From positions 54,992,501 to 55,056,500 of the forward strand of contig NC_089980.1 of the NCBI RefSeq assembly GCF_036417845.1: a stretch of 64,000 nt of DNA, read 5' to 3'. The notes below the pieces were generated by a model that was given only the letters and a program-made list of their open reading frames with translations, was not told the DNA's origin and made no database searches. The stretch comes from Apteryx mantelli. Lineage: Eukaryota; Chordata; Aves; Apterygiformes; Apterygidae. This document shows, piece after piece, positions 10,801-24,610 of this stretch. Position 1 is the first letter of the stretch. Each line of letters begins with the position of its first letter. The position numbers and the translations under genes are program-made.

Positions 10801-13355
10801 GTTCAGCAATATCCAGCACAGAAAGAAGCTGGTGCGGTTCTGAGAGTTTTTGGCATATTTCCTAATAGCTGTCTCCAGCCAGCGCTCTCGCATCACCCAA
10901 GGTAGAGGAAGAATTCTAAGTCTGAAGAGGCAGAAACTTCCAGCTTTTGTCTCTTCCTGAAAAAAGTCAGATTTCTATTTACACTTTTACCAAAGATAAA
11001 CAAACAAAGGAATTTGTATCTCAAATCTAATTGAAAACAATCCATGACTTCTGCTTGAATGTATTTAGTCACATCTGCTTTGTGTCTTGCTAATCTTACG
11101 AAGTCTTTTTGATTTTGAGTATGTGGCTGATGTCCAGGGTGCCTTTCATCCCAGAACCTGTACTTGTGTGCTCCAAAGGATCAGCCAACAGCAATAGCAG
11201 TATTCCCTCACTCATCAAGGATCTGCACAGACATACCCCCACTAGAATCCTCTTTGCAGAAGTTGCAGCTGGACATTGCCTGTCCTTCAAGAAAAGATCT
11301 AGCGCATATGCTTTCTCAGGGAGACAGAGGTATCCAGAGAAATAAGCCAAAGTGTGGATATTTCACAAAAAAAGTGAGCAAATGATGTTTTGAACGCAAA
11401 GGGAAAGGTAATGCTTTTCTGGGTTCTCTTTAGCTACAGGTCTTAGAGAATGTGAAGGTTCTTCTTTTTGACATATTGACTGATTTCATCCTGGTCTGCA
11501 AATAGGAGATGGGGGGTGTCTGTCCTCCCAGCCCAACTTGAACTGAAGTTGGAATTCCCCATTCATACTTCCAGCTCTTAAAAAATCAAAGAAAATAGAT
11601 GTGAAAGGGAGAGAAGTGTGACCCAACAAGGGTTGAGATATAAACATCCACAAGTCCTGACCTGTAAAATATATTCTAGCTTGTTCATGGCCTGAAAAAT
11701 AAATACATTTTCTGCAGTAGTGCTCAGCAGCTGGTTGTTGACTTAGATTTGGATAGCTGGAAGCCTACAGTTAAAAAAGTATCATCTAGAACACAGTGGT
11801 AAACAAAAGGGCTTCTTATAAATGCCTGAGTAGCCAACAAGGTCAAGCAGGAAGTACAAGAAAAACTGGAGAAAAGAAAAATGTTAACTTGGTTTGTTAC
11901 TCTGCTAAGTCAGCTAGGAAAGTGTGAGCTAGTCCCGTGGGTTATCACTTGATACAGAGCACATCCGAAGTGAATGAAGGAGTATTCAGCTTTAGGCAGC
12001 ACAATGCTTATGAGAAAAATACTTCCTTAGTTGCTGACACAAAGTAGAACTTTTCTAAAGAGAGTTCCTCCTGAAAAATTCTCCAAAACTGTTAACAAAG
12101 TCCAGTGCATTTGTCTTTCCTTACGGTTTGAGTTCATTGCACCTAGTTTTGGGTCTCAGAAATGTAGGCGTCCCATCTAAGGTAGTTACCTATATATCCT
12201 CCGCAGACAATGTAGAGCACTGGAAACCTTCCCAGAATAGTTCATTTCACTGGTCTTAGTCATATATCTCTGTCCAAAAAAACCCACCAGAAGATTCTGA
12301 GAGCCATGAGCATCATCAGGTGCTCAACTCTTATCTGAAGCCATGCGAATGCTTGCCATTCACTTGCCAGTACCTTGACTCCCAGCACACTTCCTTTGAG
12401 AAGGTCAGGGAAAACAGCAGAAGGCTTGCTCTGGAGTAAGCTTAAAGTCTAAAGAAACAATTATGAAAGACAATGAGAACTATGCGTGAGTGTATGCAGT
12501 GGTTTTACTGTAGGCCTTAACAACATTTCTTGTATAAAGTAATCTCATGGCGTTCTATGCATACTGATTATGTCATCTGTGTTTTCCCCACAGGAAAAGA
12601 AATAAAAAGGCTAACCACTAACCTACCTCTTCCAACACAGTATACAGATGAGTGATGCCAGACTAGAAGAGGCTAATGGGAAAGTTACTGAAAGTTCAGA
12701 GACCTGCTTTACCAACAACAAAGCAGATATAACAGGGATAAGGAATTCCTTCTCTCCTTAGGGCAGGAACAAAAAAGGTGAAGCATCTACTTGCTGAAAC
12801 TTTGGAGGCTGAAATTTTTATATCAGTTGCACAAAAAGCTTTTTGGAAGCATAAACACAAGCAATCAGAGTCAGCGAACAAATGCCCTGATTTCAAAATA
12901 TGCTCTTATCGCTAAGTAAGGGAAAAAAAAGCCAGAGGGAGCTGATGATGTTATGGTCAAAGATGCTAAAGGATGAGGGGAAAGCTGAAAGACTGAGGAC
13001 TCTGCCAGAATTTCCCCAGTGGATTTTGTTAGTATCTCACAAAATCGTAAATGGGCAAAATTGCTCTGCCTGCTAATTTACAAATTAAGAAAATTACTAG
13101 GCTGTTATCAGTGAAAGGTCTGAACACTAAATCATTTCACTGAGGACTTCTAATATCATGTCCTTGTATACTGGGGAGAGAATGGTTCTCACAGTATCGG
13201 ATAAAAGCTTTCAATAACACATAAGTTTCCTTACCAGGAGATATTCTATATGAATCTTCCTCAGACCACCAGGAAGACTAAATAGGAAAGAACTGAACAA
13301 AACATAAAATATGAGGAAAAGGAAAGGAGGACACAAACCAGGAAGAAGCATAGCT

Positions 13356-13378
13356 GGGGGGCGGGGGGGAGGGGGGGG
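13356..13378 (+). repeat. G-run block with G-quadruplex potential
   Basis: G6-C-G7-A-G8 gives 21 G residues in 23 bases. The long runs can be divided into four or more GGG tracts, so a quadruplex is possible. Such runs are also prone to sequencing and replication length error. A poly-proline frame appears on the other strand because of this run and is not a gene. Confidence 0.85.
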
Positions 13379-14800
13379 AATGAGGTTGATTTGCTGATTT
13401 GTTTGGCTTTTTCCAGTGGATGACATGTTGATGGAAATGCATTGCAAGACAACTATACTACTGCATAATCATAAATCCTATGGAAATATATAAAAGTGAA
13501 GGCACAAGTAGCATCTACTGCCTTTTAAAGACTGTTTGTACATTTGAAAAACTCCCTCAGAATTATTTCAATGGGTAAACTACAGAAGCATCCGGTACAT
13601 TATATTCAGCTTTATTTCTGTATGGAAAAATCCTTTGGAATGTAGTAAGAGTGGAGTCCAAAAGATCCAATAGGAATTACTGTACCCAATATTTATATCC
13701 CTCCTATAAATTTCTATAACGTGATTTCAACTTCTGTAGGAATACTATCACTCTATTAAAATCTGTCAGATTTTTTCTGTAAGGGCTATGTGCAAAAGTG
13801 CTTACAGCAAATATTCCTGCATCCTCCTGCAGGAAAAACCTCCAGTAAACCTGTGACCTTCTATATATCCATTAGTTATTACTCAGAAGTTTCTCAGAAG
13901 AGAAGAGAGACCTTTTCCTTTCTTTGGACTTAATGGTATTTGGAAAGAGACCCCCTGCAATTCATCCAACAGGGCTCAGTGATGCGAGAAAGGACACCAC
14001 TAGCACATCAGTGCACTGTAATATTGGAAGGGAGACCCCTTTTGCACTGAATTAGTGCCTGGAAAATCTGCTCCCCTTATGCTTTTTCCATGTGATTTGC
14101 TGGAGCTCACTCTTGCTCCACTGCTGGGAAGGCCAGGACATATCCCCTGGCAATTTTTTGAAGACTTTTATAAACTGGAAAGTATTTTGCTGGCTTGGAC
14201 TTTGCTTGCCTAAAATCTATGAAAGATGCTGCTTTTATTGTTGGGGGGTTAGTTGAGTTAAATCATTTTATTCATTACTATTCAAACGCTGGTTTGATTT
14301 GTTTTTAAAGTTTTATAATTCACCTCAGAATGTCACTTAATCCAAACCCCAATCATCTATTTGTATCTCCTCCTTTTGGTTCATTCTGGTATGTGCAGGA
14401 ACTTAGGGGAAAAGGGGGAAAAATATATTGTTCCAGCTTTGTTTCTAATCTGTTATTTTAGTCTAGGTGAGAAGGCCAGTCTTTAGTGATTTAAATACCT
14501 GTCAGGTGGGAGACAGACAGGTGTTCTGGTGCCAAGAAAGCAGGACGTTTTCTAAGCAGAGGCTAGTCTGGCTTATTAAGAGCTGCATTTTCAGCATCCT
14601 TGAAATGTGAGGAAGCCATGTAGGGGGTGCTCGATGTTTCGGATGAAACGAACCTCAAGAGGTTGAAAACTTTTTTATGATGAGAATTTGTATCTATTAA
14701 ATGTTAGTCCAGTGGCACATCATGGTACTTTTTATAAAGGGGTGAGCTGGGCCACCCTGAAAGCTCATCTGCTGAAATATTGACTTGAAATCCTGGGACT

Positions 14801-14850
14801 GCGTGTGTGTGCATATGTGTGTTTGTGCACAGAGAGAGAGGAGGAGGAGG
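14801..14850 (+). repeat. Compound GT / GA / GGA microsatellite
   Basis: A GT-rich part (gcgtgtgtgtgcatatgtgt, then gtttgtgc) is followed by (AG)5 and (GAG)3-4. It is interrupted and compound. Confidence 0.85.
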
Positions 14851-17800
14851 CATTCTTGAGTCTCCTTCCAATTTACATAAAAATCACTTGTAAAAGATCT
14901 GAAAATGGGCATAAGGTTGAGATCTTAAAGTCATTTACCTTTCATGGCACTCAAAAATTTGCCAACAAGTCTTTCATATACTTACTTGACTCCTCGCCTA
15001 CAAAATTCAGTGTGGAAGGATTTAAGCAAAGATTATGATGGAAATGGGGGACTGACTCAAGACTATATTCCTGTGCTACTGAGGAAATATGTCTTGAGTA
15101 AATGAATGTAATTATTAATGTGCTTGGAATGGAGTTTTAAGCTATAGTTTTAAACTGGGCATTTGTGTACTTTGAACTCTATAATGGAAATAATACCAAT
15201 CACTGCTTTGGGTAAGACTAAATCCTGGAACAGCTTTTGTCTCCTTGTTTTTTTCTCCTTGTTAAAGAGAAAATAATCATGTGTGAAAGTAGTCACACTA
15301 GAAAACCATCTGCGGAGAACAAGTAAGTCTCCTACAATCAAATTCAAAGTTTCCCCAAAGCCATGAAATACTAGGACAACATTGGTTTGCATGTTTATGC
15401 TTATCTGCCTACTTAAATTGCTTATATCTGGTTAGCTGCAGATACACAGAAGATGGTATGAAATACTGTGGGCATAAAGAAAAGACATGAAGTTAGAAAA
15501 AAACAAACAGGTGTGTAACACACATATTTATCTGTGACAATAATTAACTTGTGAATCAACTAGGAAGGGTCTCTGGGAGCTAGTCAAGTGAGGATTTATT
15601 CTATGGCTTAGCCCCAAGCTATAACATACAATTCAGAAGTTACTCAGTGAAGTATTATGGCAGCAATGACACAGATGACCAGAATGGATGCCCACAGCAG
15701 GACATCAGTGTATCTTCTGGCTACAAGTATAAGTACAAGAATAAGTAATTGTGGAAATAACAGAACGTTGCAAGAAAGCCTGGAGATGTCCCAAGCATGG
15801 GAGAGCTGGAAACATGGCCATGAGCAAGCTATTCACCTAAATTTACAGCAATCAAAGGAAATCAGCCTTGCTGCTCTCTGGGGTGTCTGGGAGATAAGCT
15901 GTTGATTACATTTCCTCACCAAATCGTTCTACAGAATAGCAAACAGATGGGTGCAATCCCAGAGTACCACTGGCCTACATCAGATTGGAACCACTGATCT
16001 GCTAGTGAACTACTCTGTGGTCTTTTGACACCTCTTTGAAGTGTCTAGCCCATCATTCCTACAGCTTCATGTTGATGAGGTGCTTCCCCACTGTACTGCA
16101 TCGGCTGCTGTCTGACACATGGTCACAATATGTGTTCAGTATCAGCAGCAGTGATGAACCTCAGGAATGACATACACAGGAAGAACTTTTGGAAAGATTT
16201 TAATCTGTGTTAAAGTCAAGTGCTTGGAAGCACCATGGCTTGGATAAAAAGAGTTTTCAAATGTTTTCTTCAAATGTGACATTTCTAAGAGGCCTGGACC
16301 TCAGTTATATGATTCAGCTCTCTGGGCTCATAAAAAATAAAAAGGTAGAGTGAATCATGATGAAATATTTTCTGGCCTGGTCTGAAGTAGCCCAAATGAG
16401 TGCCAGTGTATTTGGAATAGATGTCTACATTTTTTTTTTTCTCATCAAAGTAAGCATGTGCGTTCAGTTCTGCATGCAGCACATGGATAGCAAACACACA
16501 GGGCATGGGCAGATGGACAAGAATACTGGGACGTCTGTATAGAGAGAAGGGACTCATTGAATTAGCTGGATTTCTGAAGCTGTAAACAGACCCTGCTAAG
16601 CAACATAAAATAGCTAATGAGCCATAGTTAAGTGAAAATCACTGGCAAAATGGCATTAACTTTGGCTTCATTTTCTATTATGGTATTCCACCAAGTATAT
16701 GAAGTCGTGAACTAGAATTTCATTACAATTGTTCCCAGCAGAAATCAAGTCTGCCTCTTCTGTATGTGGCTTTGCTCCCTCATTTTATCCTACCTAAAAC
16801 CAACAGTCCCTAACACAGAGATCCTGGACAACTTTCTCATAGTATTGAACAGAGAGCAAAAAACCAGGTGGACAGGGAGAAGAGAGTCTAGTATTGCCCC
16901 CAGAATGTGTTTGCACTGTGCAATAGTTGCGTTTATTGCTCCTTGACAGAAAACAAAGAATAAAGCACTAGTCCTGAACTATTTCCTTCATCAGGAATGC
17001 CCCTCTGAATTACAGGTACAATATATTCCATTAAAATGGTGCATACATGCTTCTTGACAATAAAATGATCCATGTGTCAAAAGGAACCTATTTATTTTCA
17101 CACAGTAAGGTGCATGATGTGTAGCCCTTTCTGATTTAAGTCCATGGTCTCCGGCAGACCACCCACATACTCCCTGCTGAATGTCATTCTACAAGATGGG
17201 AGTGAAACCTTACTGGGGCCTGATATTGTTGATCCATTTCTCAGACAATAATCATTTTGTGCAGAATGACTAGATTCTAGGCCAAAAAAGGGTAAATCAA
17301 GCCTTCACTAGTGTAATTCCTAGTAACAGAATAAATTCCTCAAGGTTAGGGTTCATTTTTCACAGAAACAACAAAAATAGCAGCCTATACCTATTATTTG
17401 ACAATTCCTTAAAACAACCCTATCATTGGGAGGTGGCAAATACAGTCTGGTTCTCAGTGTTTAGTCACAGTTCTGACCAAAATGTCCCTGTGGATATGGT
17501 GCACAGAGACCAAAATCTATGAAGTGTCTGTAAAATGGTTACAACTGGAGAAAAAATGCCAGCTAACACTAAGCAAAACCTTAAAATAAAAGCATTTCAC
17601 GAAAATAACTCCTAAGTAACTTTTAAAAAGTCTGATCTTATTCTATTGTCAAGAAAGCTGTAAAAATACAAACAATTTACTTCTCAGATACCCAACATAA
17701 GAAAGACATAAAGCAGGTGGTCTTACTGTGTCACCTATACTAGAAAGAAAGAGCAGACACCATGAGTATAGGTTCAGTATCTCACACTAACCCAATTAAA

Positions 17801-18092
17801 GCCCAGAACTAGAGCTGTAAAAACTTAGCATTCTCCTGTGAAGAGCACTGCTCAACAGATGACTTCAAAGTAGATACGATATCAGCATATAATGTACCCA
17901 TGACCCCAAGGATGGCAATACTGAGTTTGGAAATTTACTGAGAAGACTTGGCCCCTCCACACAAGAAGAACATGTTTCTTCTCAGCTCCTCAACATACAC
18001 TTGACTATTCAAGGACGATCTGCACTAAGAGAAAACTAATTCAGGCCAAGACTCCAAGGCAAGGCTGCAGTCTCCCAGGCTCTCAGTAAACT

Positions 18093-18376
18093 CACAGAAT
18101 CACAGAGTGGTTGAGGTTGGAAGGCACCTCTGGAGATCATCTAGTCCAATTCCACTGCTCAAGCAGGGTCACCTAGAGCATGTTGCGCAGGATCGTGTCC
18201 AGGCAGGTTTTGAATATCTCCAGAGAAGGAGACTCCACAACCTCTCTGGGCAACCTGTTCCAGTGCTCTGTCACCCTCACAGTGAAGAAGTTTTTTCTCA
18301 AGTTCAGGTGGAACTGCCTGTGTTTCAGTTTGTGCCCACTGCCTGGCATCCTGTCACTGGGCACCACTGAAACTCG
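18093..18376 (-). mobile_element. CR1 LINE, short 3'-end copy
   Basis: This second CR1 insertion has the same orientation as the copy at 5171. It starts on the plus strand with CACAGAAT CACAGAGT (18093-18108), a two-unit CR1 3' octamer repeat with one change. The conserved 3' UTR and the last roughly 64 codons of ORF2 follow (18173-18367, minus strand), including GHKLKHRQFHLNLRKNFFTV and [20 protein letters not shown]. The match breaks off near 18376, so only about 285 bases remain. The reading frame of the piece is open, but it has no start and no catalytic motif. By eye it closely resembles the equivalent part of the 5171 copy, with scattered substitutions, so it belongs to a related subfamily and is not a segmental duplication of that locus. 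Confidence 0.93.
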
Positions 18377-21300
18377 CCTTCAAAATCTCTACACCACCCC
18401 CTCTGAAGGGCTTCAGACATTGGTCATCCCAAACATGCACCTTTCCAGATTTTCACTGAGAGAGTGCATCTCTTTCTTCTGACTTCACCACTCCAAATAA
18501 CCACCACTGCAAGGATGAGAGTGGACTGCTACAGGACTGTTTCTTTTACTGTCACCTCCCCAATCCAATTAGCACTGCTTGTCCAGGTGGAAACCTCAGA
18601 CCTGTATTTCCCACATGGGTCTAAATTAGCTGTCAGGTATGACTTTGGCATCTGATTCTCTGTTCAAAAGAAACAGCATAGCATTGATTCAGGAATTGTC
18701 CAACACTCAATAAATCCTCCACAGCTTGATTTACCTTTAATAATAAATTGGGTTGAGTCATAACTTATGAGGGAATTAATTGCCAAGTGCTGCCAAGTGC
18801 AAAATACCCATCCCGAGGGCACCATCTGGAGTTTGAAACATTAGCTAGGCCTTTACTTAGTCAAGCAAACTTTCTGGATGTGCCTGCACTTCTAATTCAC
18901 TCCCACAATCTTGTCAGTTTAAGAAATGACCCTTCCATATCTAAATCAGCCTTCCACACCAGCCAGGCTAGTCAAAAATGGAGAACCAGGGCAGAGGAGG
19001 ACCTCTGGGATCTTTGCTGACCTTCTACAGAGTTGCAGAAGATGCCAGTGGCTTGGTAACTTCTCTTGAATCACAAAAAATGAAATGGATGCAGGTGACT
19101 CACAACTCCATTGTCTTACTTATCCATTGTGCTGGATACTTCCCTAGATGTGGAGTTCAGTGTTGAGGACAAAAGTCATGATCTTTCAGGTCTTTGTCTA
19201 CTCAAATATATTTGTATACTGTTAATGAAGACCAACAGCTGGAGGCACAAGGAGGATGCGAGAGCAGTCATAAGTCTTCTTGCTTGAAAGCTTGCTCCGA
19301 ACCTACCACTTTTACTATACCTATGGCAGAGCGAAGAACAAGTAAGAGATCATTGTGTAAGGTTTTTTCCAGTACTCACTAACTGCCTCCTAGGAAGGAC
19401 CTGAGTGAAGAGATATGGCAGAGTTAGTTCCCCACAGACACAGGGCTGGGTGGAATTAAAAGGCAGTTTGGAGGTGAGCGATTCAGGATCCTTTGCTCTG
19501 CTGTGGAGGAGGTCTTTCCCATAATCCACCTCCTACTCCTGTCACTTGATTCACACCCCTGCATGGATTAAAGAAACATTTAGTACTTTCTTTCCCACAG
19601 GCATGAAGGCATTCAACAGAGCAACCAAGCCCCATCTTCTTTTTGATAATTTTAACAGCTGAAAGAGTTTAAATCCCTCAATGTGAATCATTTCTCCAGC
19701 TCTTCAGTAATTTCTGAAGTTTCTTTTTAGCATGATGCCTCTAATTTTTCAATTTTCTTGATAATCTTTTGACAGTAATATTGGATCTATAATATCTGAC
19801 ATGTTCAAAGCAAAGTCACTCTGCTACTCTCCTAGTTCTCAGCTCTGTCACAGTATCATACGGTAAGATAAGCGTCAGCTATCAGTCCGCTATGACCCTT
19901 TCTGCCAGCTGCTGTGTTCCCCTTATGGTATATCACTGCCAGCTTTGCTCCACTGGCAAATTTTATCTGTTGTAATTTTATGTTTCCTCCTTTTTATTAC
20001 TGGATATATTGAAGATCTCCATCTCTACAATATATTGGAGAGCACTGCTTGAAATAATTTATTTGATAATGATTCTCCAGTGACAAATACTTTTTAATTG
20101 TATTTTGTAAGATTCATCTCACACACAATCCTTAATCAATTTAACAAGTCCTGCTACTGTGCAGTGTTAATTTCAAATCAGAATATCATGCCACAATAAG
20201 AAAACTGTTGTACAAAGTCTAAATGCATTCCATTATGCAATTATTTATGCATCAGTCATTTGAAACCTCATCAAATAATTACATAACTTTTGTTTAACAA
20301 TTATTTTCCAAGCAATATGCTCACTACTATAATTTATAGCCCTGTTCTTTAACTATCATTTGAAATCTGTGCCAAGTTATCTGTGATTTTATCCAGGACC
20401 TAATTCAGGTTAACTATTTTTCTTCTGAATACAGTGTAGTACTTTTCTTAAAAATTGGCAGAACATTTGCACACAAATTTTCTGAAAGTTCCTAGTTTTC
20501 AAATATTTATTTTAAATTAGCATCAGGATGCCAAATATATTCTCAGTTTTCGGCTTTCTGGACAGAAGTTATCTGTGGCTGATGGCATAAAAATGTAATA
20601 AAAATGTAAAAGCATATTGATTTCTCCCTATTTTCTTCTCTTTCAATTACTGCTTAGGACTTTTTTTAATTGCTGCCTTGAGTTTGCCACTGAACCGTGC
20701 TTTTAGGCCAGACCCTTCTTCCTGATGATGGAATCAAACCTTGTAGTCACCTAACACCTCTTCAGGCAATTCAAACCTCTCACTCATTTTTTTTCTAAAA
20801 TTGTCCTTCTGTTCAGCATCACTCAGTTCCTCCTCCCTGTGGGAGAGCTCTATGTAGCATGCAAGGATGTTAATTTTTCAGAAAGTGTTTTCTATCTTTT
20901 TTGTGATATTAATGGTACACTTACCTGTTCAAAGTTAGACGGGAATATTTGATTTTTAATTCTTGCACTGTAAACACTTGGAGATTTTCGTACATAAATA
21001 TAAGTGCAACTTTTCATCTTTGACCAGTTAAGTTTTGTGTAATAAAAGAGTAGTGTGCCTATTACAACTCTTATGTTTGCCTGGTTCAGCTGATTTTGCT
21101 GAGGATTTTATAGGAAGGAGGATCAGTTCTTCACAGACTTGAAGTTTTTAGACAGTCTAATGTTGACAGGAGTCAATGGTTTTGAGGAACGGAGCCCCAG
21201 TTAACTTCTTTTGTCTATGTTTTTCCTGTTTTTAAATGTAACAGAAGATTTTAAATAACATTTGTCTGGTTCTTCAGTTAAATCTGTTGTTGTTTTATAT

Positions 21301-23464
21301 TATATAGTTTGGCCAAGAGTTTCCATTAAGTAGAATTTAACTGTTCATAATTCTAATTCCATAATTTTCATCAGTATTTTCTTGTATTCTTGAAAGACAC
21401 TGCTCCATACAGGACTTAGCATATGCCTTCAATCACAAAAGAAAAACAATAAAATCAGCCTCCCTGTTAAGGCAGACATACATTTTCAACTGACTATCAA
21501 CATGGGGAGTAATTCAGCAAAGATAACTCAGAATGGAAAGAAAATTTCCAAAGAGAACAGAGTCATTTCAAATGTTCATAATAGAGAAATCAGCTAATCA
21601 ACAGAAACTGTTAACTGCTCGGAGGGAATGCAACAGCATGTATGCTCAGGGTGCTGAAGCACGAAGATACGATATCTGGAAGCACTTGAAAAGCTGGGGG
21701 AAAGAAACCAAAAAGGGCAAAGTAATAATCATGGCAAAGAGAAATAGTGATAAAGAATGGGAAAAAATGTTCCACACAGTAAACTGCCATAATTCAGAAC
21801 ATCCTTTGCAGAGTACACTAAAGCACAATGCCGAGGGTGGAGATTACCATAGTAAAGAAGATATGTTATATCAAAGGAGTCCCTGAAGCCCTTTCTCTTG
21901 AGTGGCTTCTTTTGACGCTGGAATGGTCCCACTCAGTCATGAAGAAAATTGATGCCAGCTTCCTCCAGCCACAAAATTAGTTGTCCTCAATGCACACACG
22001 TCTGTACAGCTAATGTGGGCTTTACCAAAGGCTTGCAAAACAGTCAGACTCTATATTATGTAATCAGTGCAGATCTGCTTAGTTTAATACATTGGCCAAC
22101 ATTAAGCTTGGCTTACTCTCAATATTTGGCTTCACTACTCTTTAGCTCTCTTGCAAGTCATATGGCCTCACAGGCAATTCTCTGTGCATGTCTATCTATC
22201 TGCTACATTCTTAACAAAACACTGATGTTTCTCTGCCTTCATTGACACTTTTGTCCCTCTTTTGGTCCCCTTGGATTCATGCTTTCAACTCTCACTCCCA
22301 TTCTTCCCTTCCCCCCAAAGCAAATTGTCCTTTCCTCTAAGAAAACAGCACCTGGAAAATCATGTGGATAATACCTTCACCCTTTCTGGTATTTCTGGTG
22401 TCACTTAATGCCTATCACCTATTTCTTTCACTGAGGCTTACTCTGGCTCTGAGCCTGCGCCAGGAGCGTGGCTCGGGGAAGGACCTGGCAGATGTAGAGT
22501 CTTGTGCAGTTTGACTGGGCAAAACTCACCTTTAGCTTTTGGCAGTAGATGCCATACTCTGCATGAACAAAGACGGTGTTTCTTTATCTTAGGAGTTCAG
22601 AACTTGGCAGACAACTAGATAAAATGTCTTAGATAAAGGACTTTTATGTCAGTCTCCCTTTGGCTGTTTCTAAGATTTCTGAATGTTTTGGCAAACTTCA
22701 GCCTTCTCCTCAGGAGGTGGAAAGCAATTCCTTTATTTTATAGTACAACCTGCTTTGTTTCCACAGGTTGCCAGTGACCTAATCATTGTGCAGGCTAGTA
22801 TAAATCTCTGACCTGGCCTGCATGTTACTGTAGCCTGCCAGTTAGATGTCTCCACTTTACACATGGTTTTATGTCTTTGAACTTGAACATTTTACACTGA
22901 AACAGGGACCTCCAGACATTGCCCAGTGAACTGGAAAGTTCTGGGCAAATTAATCTGTGGCTCACCTGCAGTCTTGATTTTATTGTCAGAGCCAAATCCC
23001 AGACCTGGGTTCCTGTCCATCTGATAGCTCTTAATTCAGACCAGATCCAAGAATACATAGTGCAGCATTCCTGGGGGTCAGCACCACTGCTCTTTGCAAC
23101 AGAGAGCAAAGCAGCTCCTTTAGCTCTTTTCAGACAATCAAATGTTTACAGCTATTCAGTTTGATTAACAGCTGCAGTCATGCTCAGCTCAGCTCAGAAA
23201 AATTACACAATGTGTCCTGTTTACAGCTTTAGCTGAATGGAGGCAGGAAAGATAAAAGATTTGCTTTGTAAACTACTGACATGTTGCCTAAATCTGTCTC
23301 AGGATGCACAATATCAACAGCTGTGGAACATTGTATTTTTAATTCCTGGACAAACTATCATGATTTTCCCAGTGGCACGGCTAATTCTTAGCCCAAAACC
23401 CTGCAGCCGTGATACCACTAAAGTGAGGCAGCTTGTGAATTGGCAAGAAAAAGAAAAGGGAATC

Positions 23465-23555
23465 TGAGATTCTACCCCAGCCTCTGCTATGCATTTGCCG
23501 TATAAATGAAATAGCTCTGTGCCTCAGTTTATACCTCTGTGAAGAAACTAAACTG
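23465..23555 (+). repeat. MIR-like (CORE-SINE) relic
   Basis: The segment contains 'gctctgtgcctcagttta' (23514-23531) followed by 'tacctctgtgaa', preceded by 'gattctaccccagcctctgc' (23468-23487). This order is that of the tRNA-derived and core parts of MIR-type SINEs: a B-box-like region, then the pyrimidine 'ctctgtgcctcagttt' box. The intervening part is diverged and shortened. MIR-like elements are ancient in amniotes and survive in birds as scattered relics. No internal promoter function is claimed. Confidence 0.6.
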
Positions 23556-24439
23556 TCTCAGTGGAGGGGAGCAAAGACTTCACTGATTCTCCAAAGTATT
23601 TTGAAGGCAGATAACTGAAAGCATCAGAACAGGCAAATTAATAATACCATGATTAGAGAATAAAAGTATAGTTTGAGAATGATAACACCATAATAACAGT
23701 CTTTTGAGACTATATTGATATATATGATATATATTTTTGTAAACTTCAGGGTTTTTATTTCGGAGCATCCATGTTTCTTCCTAGTTAGTCACCAACAAAT
23801 AATGGAAACAGATCTTTATCTAGCACTTCTTGGTTCCTGCTAAAACCTATATGTGACTCAGACAGGGAGACTTCTATATGAATACAATTATTCAGTATTT
23901 GCACTAGAAGATATAAAATTTATGGAAATTTAATTTTTCATCCAACCAAAGGGCTGAAACAGCACTAGGTGACTCATTTTACCAGTCACATGTCATATGT
24001 AGATACTCAAAGATATTATTTATGTTTACATACAGGTTATGTAAAAAAAAACCACACACACATACACAATATCTATCTTTAGATAGAAACACTTTATCAT
24101 GAATAATTAACAAAGGGCAAGAGCCTGTGTATAAATTATTGTGAAAATCCTGCTAACCCAGCTTTCATTTGAAAACATGCAGTAACTCTTCTACACTGTG
24201 CTTTGGGTGTTAAATGTGTCTGGGGAGACAGCAATCTTCTGTGGAAAGGGGAAAGATGAATCTGAGGTTGTGGGTGCAGTCACATGAACAGCAATACCCT
24301 GTCACTATAACTCTTGTGTAGCCATCCAGGCAGTTACTCCATCCTCAGAGAGGGAAGTTTGATGTGCTCCTCCCACCTGGTAGGAGGTTTAAGTAGCTTT
24401 GGGTGACTACTAAGAACATGTTTATCAGATTCTTGCTGA

Positions 24440-24610
24440 CATCATGCCCATCCAGGAGAGATCATCCCTCCCCTCTGGCCTCTGCCTGTCCCCAAGCATC
24501 CCAGAGAGCCTGCCTGGATCCCTACATGACCCTGTCACTCCCACCTTCCGGCATCTCCACTGTGCCAGAGAGCAGCAGAGCCCCTACTCCTCCTGCTCCA
24601 GACCTGTAAA
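24440..24610. other. GC- and C-rich block, unclassified
   Basis: About 170 bases are markedly richer in C and G than the surroundings, with many CCC and TCC words ('cctccc', 'ctgcctgtcc', 'cctgctcca'). The edges are fairly sharp against AT-rich DNA. It could be an old repeat insertion or a local composition shift. No reading frame or family is recognised. Confidence 0.45.

Larger units (their letters stand above)
6861..18092. other. Unassigned AT-rich DNA between two CR1 copies
   Basis: Only simple repeats (7830, 13356, 14801) stand out. The open frames are 60-109 codons long, begin and end at random with respect to each other and carry no motif I recognise. Exons of a long gene cannot be ruled out by eye, because avian exons are often under 150 bases, but I saw no convincing acceptor-exon-donor arrangement with conserved-looking coding sequence. 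Confidence 0.55.

Noticed and set aside
13211..13452. Poly-proline minus-strand frames
   Set aside because: The prolines come only from the G-run block at 13356-13378.
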